This document shows positions 1-12,700 of a DNA stretch of 19,310 nucleotides, piece after piece. Numbering within the stretch: the stretch's first letter is position 1; every line of letters starts with the position of its first letter. Below the pieces are notes generated by a model. That model had not been told where the DNA came from and did not search any database. It saw only the letters and a program-made list of their open reading frames with translations. Source of the stretch: Gonium pectorale (lineage: Eukaryota; Chlorophyta; Chlorophyceae; Chlamydomonadales; Volvocaceae). Both the position numbers and the translations under genes were made by a program. The stretch covers positions 443,139 to 462,448 of the forward strand of contig LSYV01000049.1 of the NCBI GenBank assembly GCA_001584585.1, read 5' to 3'.

Positions 1-567
1 GCTCCACTGTAATAGTCCACCCTGTCAGTCCACCGTGTCGCCTTGTTACCATGTCGGCCAACCGTGTCGCCCCACAAGGTCGGCCTACCGGGTCGGCGCA
101 CCGTGTTGGCCCACTGTGTCGGCCCACCATGTCGCCCCACCAAGTCGCCCCACCGGGTCGCCCCACCGGGTCGGCCCACTGTGTCGCCGCACCATATCGG
201 CCCACCATGTCACCCCAACGGGTCGACCAACCGGGTCGGCCCACTGTGTTGCCCCACCATGTCGGCCCACCGTGTCGGCCCACTGTGTTGGCGCAACGTG
301 TTGGCCCACTGTGTCGGCCCATCGGGTCGGCCCACTGTGTCGCCCCACCAGGTCGGCCCACCGGGTCGGCCCACTGGGTTGGCCCATAGTGTCGCCCCGC
401 CCACCGGGTTAGCCCGCCGGGTTGGCTCACCATGTGGGCCGGCCGTGTCAGCCCGAACGCATCGACCCACCGTGTCTCGTCCCACCGTGTCGCCCCGCTG
501 TGTTAGCCCACCCAGTCAGCCACCGTGTCGCCCCACCGGGTCGGCGAACTGTGTCGGCCCACTAACC
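1..567. repeat. 13-bp minisatellite array
   Basis: About 40 head-to-tail, imperfect copies of a 13-bp unit with core GGCCCACYGTGTC fill the left edge. The array continues to the window start and fades out near 567, about 30 bases before the first recognised splice acceptor (597-598), so it probably sits in an intron of the SRCR gene. Because 13 is not a multiple of 3 and the unit lacks stop codons, long open frames appear in several frames on both strands, each giving a 13-residue peptide repeat. These are not regarded as genes. Confidence 0.93.
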
Positions 568-598
568 TATCGTGCCGCACTGGGCCCGCTGCATGCAG

Positions 599-729
599 CG
601 GACCTGTGTGGCTATCCTCGGTGCAGTGCAGCTGGAATGAGAAGGCACTCACCGACTGCTCTCTCGCCTGGTCTGGCGTCTCGACTGCGGGCGCCCATAC
701 GGCGGATGCGGGTGTTCGGTGTCTCAATG
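599..729 (+). CDS. SRCR domain 1, C-terminal half only
   Basis: One exon encodes the second half of an SRCR domain: [10 protein letters not shown], then KALTDC, ending DAGVRCLN. These match the SRCR signature around cysteines C5, C6 and C8. The acceptor is GCATGCAG at 591-598 and the donor is G|GTGAGT at 729/730, leaving phase 1. The exon starts on the third base of a codon, so an upstream exon ending in phase 2, beyond the minisatellite, must supply the first half. Confidence 0.85.
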
Positions 730-3700
730 GTGAGTTTGTTCCGAGCACCACGAGAGATATGACGCGCTTTTCGTCCGAAGCAACACCGGCCTGCCAGCGC
801 ATTAATGCAGCCCCTCCCCCCATTCCGCCTATGCTGCCATTCCGGCTCACAGCCACCAATGGTCCTCGGGTGCCCTCGGATGGAGAGCTCCGTCTTGTCG
901 GCAGAAATGCATCTGCAGGGGCAGGGACGCTCGAGGTGCGACCGTGGGCACTTATATGTTCTGACACTGTGCAGTTTGTTAGCACCGAATGATCCTGCCT
1001 GCTCCATCCAACTGTCGCACCCAATGTAAAAATATGGCACCAGCTGTACCATACCAGCCACCGCTGCATGCGGACCTGCCCTGTCAATACAGGTCTGGTA
1101 CCAAGGGGCTTGGGGCGCCATCCATTCAGACGGGCGTTGGATTTGGACGAACGCAGTAGTAGCGTGCAGGTGCTTAATGGGATGGAGCTTGGGGCACATG
1201 ACTTGATGGCGCACGTCACGGGAAACACCCACTTGCGTCCGGTTGCTCACCACCAATCGCTCGCTTCGCCTCCTGCCCGCCATGCGCTGCGCTGTGCTGT
1301 CCTGTGCACTGGATTGGCTGGATTGCCCACGCGCATGTTTGCACCCCCCCGCATCGCGATGGAATTTGGATTAGTGGAATTCGACCTCCTCCTTCATGGC
1401 TCGTTCGGTGCATGCAGGCAGTTAGGCTGGTCGACTGGCAGCGCCGTGTCGCTGGGCTTCCTCGGAGGCGGCAGCCAGTAAGGGCGGTCGGCGGATGGCG
1501 ATAGGTTGACGCATTACCTGTTGGTCGTCTTCTGCCAGGGTTGTTGGGTATGCAGAATATGTACACGTGTACATGTATACCGTACGGAATTGGGCCGTGG
1601 GTCGCTACTCGTGGGTGGGTGTATATATGCCGTCGCGGACCTGAACGTCGGGCCCAGCATTTCACATGATGAAGTGGCAATGGGGCTGTCATCGCAGGTC
1701 GCAAGTCGTGTGGATGAGCGGCGTGTCTTGCTCCGGGGCTGAGAAGAGGCTCGTGGACTGCGCTGGCGGCACCCTGTACGCCAGGACCTGGGCCAGCCGC
1801 CTGTACGACACGGGCGTCACATGCAGCAACGGTCAGTCGCTCCCGAGGCTGCCCAGCTTTTTACGTTGCTGCGGCCTTCAGTGGGAGGCAGGGCTTGTTG
1901 TTGGGAGCTTCACACCTGGGATTTTGCAGCGGCGGAGATCTAAGAACATATACTGGTTGTGCCATACACAACCCTAAAAATGCACATGCAATGCAATGCG
2001 TGCGGCGCCCGTGCGAGCCGCTGACCGCACCCCCTCTGTAGCTGGCGACACGAAAGCCAGCGGATGATTGCGGTTGTACGGCCGCACCCATTGACAGGAC
2101 GCCAGTTGCATTGCTACCGCAGAGACGAACAAGGACGGGGACATAAGGCTCGTGGGCCCAAGGGCCCCCATGGGTTCAGGAGCTGTGGAGGTAGGTGCGG
2201 CACTTACCTACCCACCCGCCCGACAGTCACTTCCTAGCAAGAGATTCTCTCTGTTTTTGGATTCGCCCGCCTGTCAGCATGAGCGCAGTGCGCCTGGGCT
2301 TACCTGTGTAGAGTGTACATGCGATGCATGCACCTAAGTTAGTTCACCTGTGTGGGGCGTTGCTTGACGGCATGGCTACTGACCTGATGAGGCGATCATG
2401 CTGCAGTTCTGGATCTCTGGTGTGTGGGCTTCAATACATGTCGACGTGGTGAACTACGGGCAAGGCCTGCCAGGTGCTGCTCGAGCGGCATGCAGGTAAG
2501 CGGATGACGCGTTTTCGGCAACCCGTAGCCCCGGCCATACTTACTAGATAGCCAGGGCCAGGGCTCTTCAGGGGATCCAAAGGGCCGGATCCAAGGGTTC
2601 TACATGCAGTGCCGATCTTGCGAGGACAGGTCCTGCCCGTAGATGCGCAACCTATCCCGTGTGTTAATGCCGCCCTCGCATCAATCGATGAGATCAGCAT
2701 GAGTAATTAAGGCGAAGGTTGGCGAACCAGGGACCTCAACCCCTTCTAATCTCTTGACCTTCACCTGTATTGGCTTAAACTTTGCACGCAGGCAGCTTGG
2801 TTGGAGCAGCGGCGATTTCATTCTGGGTACAGCCGTGAACGGAAGCACGTGAGTGTTAATGCAGCCCTTAGCACGAAGCTTGGCTTTGGTTTCATCGTTG
2901 TTCCGCCTAACGCAGCTGCCCTTCCTCCTCTTGGTCTCCCTGCTCACACGGACTGAAGCTTACCTGTGGGCGTTCACGCCGGTAACAACCCACCGCAGGT
3001 CGCTGGTCACCTTTGACCTCCGTCTGGGCTGCAGGACAGGGCTGTGGAACTCGTCCTCCGTACGCCTGTTGGACTGCCTGACAGAGCCCATCCAGGGCTA
3101 CGCCAACTGGGGCGATGGACATGCGTCGGACTTTGGCGTCACCTGCTTCAACGGTCAGTCGGACATAGCACCGTGCTGGTGCAGCGCCAGTGTTTGCCCA
3201 AGCCAATTTGTGTCCGCTGCAAAAGCTGCAAATGAAGCAAGTAGCGACTCCATTTGTCGTACGGTTAATGTACGGAATAGCCGGTCATTCCCGCTCGAGC
3301 CGAAGTTGAATGTTACGAGCGTTTGAATGCGGGGGGCTTGTGGGCCTTGTCTGCCACCTAGACAGTTTGCGGTGCGTCCGCATATATTAGGCTGCTTGGC
3401 AGCAACCGACCACACCGACTTTACCCATTATGACTTCTGTTCGTCAAGCCGATAGATGTATCATAACTGCACGCACATCAACTCTGCTCGCTGCTGGCCT
3501 GGCAACCTCTTGTTCCCATCCATCCAATCATTCGCAGAGACCGGTGTGCGCCAGGGCACCATCCGTCTGGTGCCGGGACCAGAATCCGGCCTGCAGGGTG
3601 CTGGCAATCTGCAGGTACGGTTTATGTACACGCCTGCGGTACGACATGCATACGGAATGCGTACGGCATTCTTACACGCTTAACCCCTGTTCTGCGGCAC

Positions 3701-6700
3701 CGCAGCTGTGTCGTGCATCTGATCCCATGCCAGAAGCCCCTACCACACAATTAACAATAAAACCGACCCTCCGCCGCCACGCCACACGCACGTTCCGCGC
3801 AGCTCTGGTACAACGGAATGTGGGGATATCTCCAGATCAGAAACTGGAACTGGGCGGGCGCCCTGGCAGCCTGCCGCGAGCTTGGCTACAACAGCGGAAC
3901 GCCGCTGACGGGCGCAGTCATGGGCGCCGCAACCGGTAGGTGGGGCATCGGACGATCTTGGCATGGGCAGCTACCGACTGCTGCTATTTAGCAGCCCATT
4001 TCCGGTTCTGTCCTTGCTTGTCATTTTTGCCAGCTGCCTGCATGCGCACACGCACACAGGCCCCACGTGGTACGGCTACGTGGCGTGCACGGGAACGGAG
4101 ACCAAGCTGTGGGACTGCATCGTGGCCTCTCTGGAGAACAACGCATGGGACATGAGGCTGATCTTGGACCCCACCGATCACACATACGACACTGGCGTGG
4201 CATGCTACAACGGTGAGTCCCCACACGCGCCATTTACGCGCATTCAACGTGAATCGTGAGGACAGCCTTAGCAGTCAGACATTTGCAATGGCTCGCTCGC
4301 GCCAACCTCGGCGGGCCCGATCTTACCCTTTCCTTCCCACACCCCTGCCTGCTGCAGATACGTTGCCGCCCAGCGGCACGCTTCGGCTGGCGCGGGGGCA
4401 GCGGCCCAACGAGGGTCATGTGAGTGGGGTTGCGTGCGTCGAGCCGCACGTGCGTGGCGCAGCCAGCGGGTGTGTCCCACGCAATGTCATTTTGTCTTTT
4501 GCGTACATACATGGCTGCTCCATGCACAACCATGGCCGCCTGGCGACGTACGTACGGCAGTGGGGTAGATAGGGTAGATGGACGCCCTGCCCGGCCCCTC
4601 CTGCCTTCTCCTTGTATCCGGTACCAGTGCGGTAACGCTTGGTGTGCATTCGTTGTACGAGTAATCGCACCTGCACATCTCTTTATCGTTCCGCACTTTG
4701 CTCCACAGAAACTCATAATACATACTAACGATCTATGTAAGTCAGTTAGTTGGTCCTGCTGTCCCTGCCTGGCCCTGCCTTGACGGTCCCTCGCACCCAC
4801 CTGCTGCTGTGCGGCCGGGCGCAGCTTGAAATCTTCTTGGACACCTGGACGGTGCTGGCCGTGAGCCCGTTCGAGCCGGCAGCCCGACACTACTTCACGC
4901 AGCGCGACGCCTTAGTCGCGTGCAGGTACGTGTGTATGCAGCCTTCCCTTCATGCCGCCTTACTTGATGGGCAGGCCGACGCATCGCCGCCGCGTATGTC
5001 CGCAGGATGTTTGTCCTTGCGTCGCTTCACTTACAACCGCCACGCATCGCTGCGCATGTCTGCAGTTGCGCGTATGCTATGTTTGACTCTGCGTCGCTTG
5101 GCTTACTGACCACCCCCAGCATACAATGGATTCGTCAACACATGCACACATGCACACATCGTTATGCCCATGACTAGCTACGAGCTTGGTATGTAAGCAC
5201 CTATCCACTTCACTCGTGTTGAATGAATGGGCGGGCTTGACCTATCACGCAGGCAGCTGGGATATCCCACGGGGCGCTTCATTACACGACTGCCCCTGAT
5301 CGGCCTGGGGCCACCGCTGTGGATGCCGAAGGCAAGCGTGTGGACCCCGGCCAGCAACTGGGTTGCAGGCTTCGGCTGCACCGGCAACGAGACATCGCTC
5401 ATGGAGTGCGGCAACGTCGCCACACAGAACCCCCGCTCTCGCCTGCGGACGCCGCCCGACCCGAGATATGCGCCCATCACCGTTCGTTGTTTCAACACGA
5501 CCGAAGGTGAACAAGCGGTCACATGCGTGCCCAACGGACCCGCATCGCAGGGTCCGTTGGACCCTTTCGTCACTTTCAGCAGTCCGTCACGCACACGTAT
5601 CTACGCATCTACGTGATCTGTTGGCATGTGTGGTGTAGGCGAGCCAAACGCTGTGTGCTCCGTACGATCGACGATGCACCGGCGACGCTGCATCCTATAT
5701 GTATCCTGGAAACAAGCGTTGTTCGGCCCGGGTCCCTTTATGCGCCTCCCCCCCCCGATTGTTACCCGCAGCCCCCGATGGCTCCATTCGTCTGATGGGC
5801 GGCAGCACGCGGGCCAGCGGAAGGGTCGAGGTCATGCAGAATGGGCAGTGGGGCGGCTTCTGCCAGGACAGGTAACAAAGAGCTAAATGGATGATGGCTG
5901 CCGGCAAGCACGAGCGGGACGGCTGCCACAATGAATTGCCTCGCTGGAATGACGACACAAAGTAGCGGACTGGTCTCGTGCCTAGAGGTGCCTGCTTCCA
6001 TGGAGCGCCAGTACGTAGCGATCGGTGCGTGGGAACCCCTGTCGCACAGCCGACTGACTGACTCACTGCTGATTCACTTTAGAACCACCGGCCGAACCTC
6101 CCATTGAAGATCAAACGCGAAATCTCCATTCATCCGCGCCCGCAGGTTTTCGTGGCGATCTGCTCGCGTTGTCTGCCGCGAACTTGGGTACACCACGGGA
6201 AAGCCGGTGTACGGTCTCACGTACGGAATGCCAGGTGTGTGAGCGAGGCAGGCAAACCCGGCGTTGGAGTCACGCGCGCGGCGAGCTACGCGCACTGCGA
6301 GCGGACGGGCGGCGGGTTGGGGCATGGGTGGCGCATCCAACCGTGTGTGTTGGGAAGGAAGACGCATACGGCGAGCGAAAGCGCACAAGTGATGATGGCG
6401 TCGTTGTAGGACTCAGCTCCAGAGACTCCTGTTTGTGTGTGCGTGCAGGCGCACCGTCTACCTACGAACTATCTAGTGGGCAGTATGTATGCGCGTGTCG
6501 CAGGGTAGTCCACGTCCACCGAGAAATTCCGGCCAGATGCTGCATGATTGTGAACCCGTATCCGATGAGGATCAGTGCACTTTGTCCTGAACATGCTGAC
6601 TGGCCGCCTCTCTAATACACCCCGACGCTTCCCTTGACGACGAGCAGAGACGGGCATCATCTGGTATGCACGCCCGGCGTGTGTGGGCAACGAGAGCAGC

Positions 6701-9700
6701 GTCCTGAACTGCCCACGTGACTGGGTGACCGGCGACACGTGCAACCGAGACCAGGAAACGGGCGTTGCTGTTGCCGGCGTGGCATGCACACGAGGTAAAG
6801 CAGCAGAGCACTGACTTGTGACGATGTGGATTCCGTGCATGTGTGGTTAGGGCATTGATTGTTTTATGTCTTCCTGCATGCAGACGCTGAACCCACGCAA
6901 GGTTCGCTTCGGCTAGTGGGCGGACCGGTGGCTTGGATCGGCCGGCTTGAGGTAGGAATGGTGATATTGCACGGTTTGCGTTGAAATTGGCTGCGGACAG
7001 ACCATTCGACCCGCCGGCGTATGCGTACGTTCGGACGGACACAGCAAGTGATCGTCATAACAGATGTAATATTGCAATTTCACGCGACCGCCACCCATCT
7101 ACACTCAGGGCGGTGCAATCCATAGCGGGCGTTTGCATGCAACAAGTTCATTCTGCGGTATGCATCCGTTTGTAGGTTTCCGGCGTTGTTTGTTTCGTGC
7201 ATGCATGCGGACCCGCACACGTGACGACCGTCGTGAGGCAGTGCGGCGCGTTGCGGCCAAGCAGCATGCAATGTGTCTATCTCACGATCACTCATCTTCT
7301 TCGTTGATTGATTCCCTGCAGATCTTTTACGAAGGGGCCTGGGGCACTATCTGCCGAAGCTCACAAGCCAACCTGCGGGTGCCCTTCGGCATCAAGCAGG
7401 CTCGGGTCGCATGCCGGCAGCTAGGCTACCGGGGCGGCAGGTGCGGTGGAATACCCCGCGCCTTACGCTGATGACTTTTTGAAGTGTCGGACCCCTCCTC
7501 CATCTTTCTCTCTGCCCCCAGGATTTACGGCGCCCAACTCACGGGCTCGGGCCAATTGTACCAGCCAGACCGCCAGCCCAGCTGGCTCCGCGACATCGAC
7601 TGCAGCGGCAGTGAGGCGCGCCTGGACGCGTGTAATATTCCGAGCGGCTACAAAGAAGACTCCTGCTGGGGCGACAGCCTTGTAACATCTCACGACAACG
7701 ACGTCGTTATCGCCTGTGAACCAACAGGCATGTAAACAACGGCAATCGCTAACACGTGTACATGTGATGGCCACCCCCACGTGCACCCCATTGATGTAAA
7801 TGTTCACCATCCACTTGCAGTCTGTTAATCTGTCTTTGCAGGACCGTCCCTGTCGATGTATTCAGTTCACGGCGCTCATGAAGCTGTTTCGTTCCCTGCG
7901 ACGCATGCATTGATGTTTGCACTGGCTCTCCGACACACAAACGCACGCCGTATAGCACGGCACTCGCGGGTTTGTCGTACATGTGCTTGATTGCTGCCGA
8001 AACATGGGCGACCTTTACATGCCCACGATGGTTGCACTGCCCACTGCTGCCGCACAGCGAGCATGTTAAATACACACATTTTCACACCCTGGTCCGTTTA
8101 TCTCTTGCTGCAGCGGTTGCCGGCGTACCAGAGCCAGCGACTGGAGCCGTGCGGCTCGTTGGAGGCCCCAACACCTGGTCTGGCCGGGTGGAGGTGTACT
8201 ACGACGGGATGTGGGGCACCATCGGCAGAATAACCACCAACGAGGCGCGGGTGCGTGCAAATGTGTGCGTCGAATGCGTTGAACGTGGTGATCGAGTGTT
8301 CCAAGTCAGGCCGCCCACCATCCTTGCTCCATTTGCTGTATGCCTAGTGCCTGGTGGACGGGCACGAGCTGCAGGAAACTGGGTGAGGTTCCCGTCCACC
8401 AAGCACCGCCGCCTTTGCACCGTTTTTTTGACCTCTGTGCCCCTTGCCGCCGTCACCCATGCACACACTCTTCCGCGAGTCCAGGTCATCTGCGCACAGC
8501 TCGGCATCACAGGTGGCAGACCCGGTGACGCAAAGAACACGTACGGGACTGGATCAGGTGAGGCAAAGACGGCATACACCTGAAATCAACATGCATGATG
8601 TTCCATTGTGACGGCTCTGGTCGATGTATGGAACATCTAAACGTTACTTTTCATGTCGCAGGCCCCGTGTGGCTCAGCGGATTCACCTGTCAGGGCTCTG
8701 AGACCAACATCACCCAGTGCTCGAATGTCGTATGGAATGGCGAGGCAGCGAGCCACGACTATGATGTGAGTACGTGAGGTTGTTGCAGTGAGTCCGAATG
8801 CTGCGCATCAGTCCCTCGCGCGACCAAGATGCCCAGGAATGGGTGTCCGTTCATCGTCGGTAGTCTATACGCTGGCGATTGTCGGCAACTTGGTGGCTCT
8901 ATTCCGTACATGGGAGCTGTCTGTTTGGCCGGATCCACGCCTTGAAGCTCGATGGGTTCCACGCGCCCCGGAAAAATGGAATTTCGACATATCGATAGAA
9001 GATAGTCAGCCTCTTGTGAGCCTCCGCACGCCCCGATCCGCAGGCCGCCGTCCTGTGCTATCCGCCAACCGGGGGAATAGTGGCAGAATACACACTGGCG
9101 GCCGGGGCACAGGACCCGGGGATGCTCGGCACCTGGCAGGTGGGCCCACCGGCCTTTGCATGCGGATTTGTCTTCGTCGACGTCTCTTGCGGTTTTTAGC
9201 TGCGCAGCATATTTGCGTACCTTCTGTGAAGATTCAGATCCAGATGCCATATATGTGTGTATGCCAGGAAGCACATGCCCCCCTCTAAGCCGCCTAGCAT
9301 TTTTCTAGGGCGGAGCAACTGCCGAAAATATAGCCGACAGTACAACGTCCACATGCATTCAGATTACGCTGCCTACTCTTTGTTCCTGCCAATCATTTAT
9401 TCAGGAATGGCGATTCTGCCCCTACGGCACCTTCATGGCGGCTACGTACATTCAGGCGCAGCAGGGCTGGTATGATCCGGACGTCACAGGCGTCACGTCT
9501 GTGTCCATGTACTGCTTTCAGGTCAGTATGAATCAATATTAGCATGTACCATGATACATCTGCTCGGTAGTTATCAGACGTGCATGTGTGAGGACATGTA
9601 TGTGCGGTTTAGCGTAGTTGCACGTCATCTGTCCAGCTAAGCCGCCGGTGTAGGCATTGATCAGCTTACGAACAAGCAACGCAAACCAGGCCAGCCAGCA

Positions 9701-12700
9701 GGCCGTCGTCGAGGTTGGTTTGCAGCGCAGCAGTGTGTGCGGCCAGCACTCATAGATGTGCCCTCCAACTACCTGTGCCGTGCATGCCGCAGGACGGCGT
9801 GGTCAGCACTCAACTCATCCCCCCAATAAAGGGCAACGCGTACCAGGGCGCCAACTGGCTGGGGCCATACGCCTGCTCTCCGACTCCAGGCAACGCCAGC
9901 AAGCCCTGGCACTTCGTGGGCGCCCGCCTCCGCGTCCTGAACAACCAGGGTGCCGGGGACGATGCGGGTGTGACGGGCGTCGAGTTCCTGTGCAGGTAAC
10001 ACAGCAACTGCGCTGCGGTACTCTCGTTACACTGTGCGCGTCGGGGTTAGTGACCAAGGCGCTAGCGGCCAACGTTCAGACATCGCACTTTGCCATCTTC
10101 AGTAAACCTATCTCGAACGTTTTGGGCTGGTAGGCGGACAGGCTAGACGCGCGGTGGCGGTTGCCGCACGTGAATGGTGCGCCCCGCGAGTTCCACTGCA
10201 CTGCGTAAACTTTGCCGATAATTGTATTGGATGGGTGATCCGGCGCACGGCACCAGACGCTCACGCGCTTCCGGTTGGGTCGCTGGGAGACGGCATTCAA
10301 CCGCCCAAACGGGCGGGCAAGTTGCAAGCGGACATGCAAGGAATGTATGCGCTGATGCCATGGTGATGGAGGAAGAGCTGCTTGTGTTTCCGAGTGACCA
10401 TGCTACCAACTTGAAGGCGCATTGCAGTTCTGGCGCCGGGACATGATCACGATTACGAAGGAGGCCCCACCTGCAGATGTGGCAGCCCGTTTGCGGTCTG
10501 TATGGGACACTGGCGGGGTAGAAGCGGGGTAGAGATGGCAATCACGGCACTTTACCCCACCCCACCACTCGCATTTCGTCCATGCACCATCCCCTGGACG
10601 TGTAACCTGTAACCTGGAACCTGGTATCATCAAACCCCTACCTGGCCCGCGCGCAGCAACAACCTCACCGCCCCGATCCAGACCCAGCCCATCTCCAACG
10701 CCAACGTGGGGACCTGGCAGGCCTGGTCTCAGTGCCCGGCGGGTTCTGCAATCTGCGGAGCTCAACTGCGCGGACTGCCGTTTCAGTGCGATGGGGCTGA
10801 GGTATGTACGGCGGCCTACCTGCGTCTCCCCCGCCCGCGGATTGCGCTCGTGGACGGGCGGTCCCAGCTGTCCGGCCAGCCATCGTCATGTCGTTTGCTT
10901 GTTAACGTTTTCAACTGACGCGACGTGAACGTTCTGCGAATGCCCATGCTACGAGCAACTCCGCGACCAATTCGAGACTGCTTTGGGCTTTAGGCATCGT
11001 AACATGATTACTATTATGAAGGAGGCCCCGTCAGCTGCGGTAGGAGCCTACCGTCTGGGATCCAGGCACGCCATACTGCGGCGTCAGGCGCTGAAGCGGG
11101 GTATAGACGAGGACCATAACCCGCTCCCCCACCCCAATATTCGCATTTCGTCCATGGCCCCCCACCCGGCTTTGACGGACATGTATAACCTGTAACCTGT
11201 AACCTGAAAAGAGTCTCGCATATTTGTTGAGCAAGTTCGTAACTGCTGAATTAATAATTGGTGATCTGTACATTAATCAATTACCTGGACCCGCGCATCT
11301 TTAGCCAAACAAGATGGCTGCATTGCATGTTTGGGCCTTGATGTACATGAATGCAGGGTCTTTGCGACGACGTCGGAGTCACCGGGATCCGCATCAGCTG
11401 CTGCAAGGTCACACAAGGTAATAACAAGCACTCGGCGTCCGGGTTAAGCGCGGCTTGTCCTAGAAGTGCTTGCGTGTCTTCAATTTTCTAGTTGCGATCG
11501 GTTCACCGGCTCGGCCGCTGGTTATGGGATACGGCGGTGCGATCGAAGCGCATACGGCGGTGCGATCGAAGCGCATTCGGCGCGCGATTCATAGCGGTGG
11601 CGAGCAGCGGATTGTGCATGCATGCATGGCTCAACGCGTACCCGCGACCAAGCGTACCCCTGCCCTGTCACCCACCCGCGACCGACTCGATAGAAAAAGT
11701 CTTAATGTCCCATCTATCGGCATCGGGTCGCCTGCAGACCACTACCCTGGGCCGGGCCGCTCGCTGCGGCTGTTTGGTGGCTCGAGCCCTCTGGACGGGC
11801 GGGTGGAGTTCCTTGGCAGCTCGACATGGAACATATCCACGATATTCCAGGAAGAGTGGACCCTCAATGATGCCAAGGTGCTCTGCAGACAGGTGTGTGA
11901 GGGCTTTGCTGAACGCCACGCCGTAGAAGCTAATATTAAAGCCGCTATGTGACTCGAACCCAGCCAGCGCATGCACTGCACTGCACTGCACGGGTACCGC
12001 CCTGGCTCAGCGTCGGTGACGCAGCAGCCGCCACCATGCAACCGCTTATTGCACGGATCACGGTTTGGGGCTTAGCCCAATATTCGAAATGCCATGTATG
12101 TTGGACATATACGCCCCCCTATGCTTCTCCATCCTATCTGCCTGCAGCTCGGTGCAACGCACGGCTATCCAACCTTTTCAAGCCAATACGGCTTCGGAGT
12201 CAGCGATACCACGTAAGATGGACGCGACGCCGTGGGCTGTACGTGTACATGCACTTCCGCAATCCATCATCATGTGCGCTCCCTCCCTGCTGGGCACGCG
12301 CTCGCTTTGCCAGCTGCAACTTGACACCTGTATACATGTACCAGCGCCTCTATAATCTGAAATGCTGCTTCCTGCTGTTTTTTGCCAGTGCTTCCGTCCC
12401 GCCCATCCCTGATCACACACACGCACACACGCGCAGACCCGGCTTCTACTACTGGCCTACTAGATCACGAGACTACGAGCGCGGAATCGCATCCCGATTC
12501 AGAAACTACCGCTGCACGGTGTGTACTCGCTCGATACTCACTCAATACTGCTTGCTATGCAGAGCAAACACAGATTGATTGTCAGAACAGGATCACGGGC
12601 ACAATAGGCCAGCTAGCTGGTTACCTCGCGCTCGTCAGTGCCATCGATGTTTGTATGCACAGAGAGATACATGCAGGGGCGCAATACGATCCCGTCGTAT

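Noticed and set aside
1..567. CRISPR array
   Set aside because: The repeats are contiguous 13-bp units without spacers, in an intron-rich eukaryotic setting.
35..762. Several overlapping open frames on both strands at the left edge
   Set aside because: They are produced by the stop-free 13-bp minisatellite; the peptides are the same low-complexity repeat in every frame.
4234..4890. 218-residue minus-strand open frame
   Set aside because: No recognisable family, and it covers two well-supported + strand SRCR exons and an intron.
7842..7856. Possible small exon after CTTTGCAG
   Set aside because: It lacks a good donor, adds no SRCR sequence, and is not needed because exons 7522-7727 and 8114-8250 join in phase.
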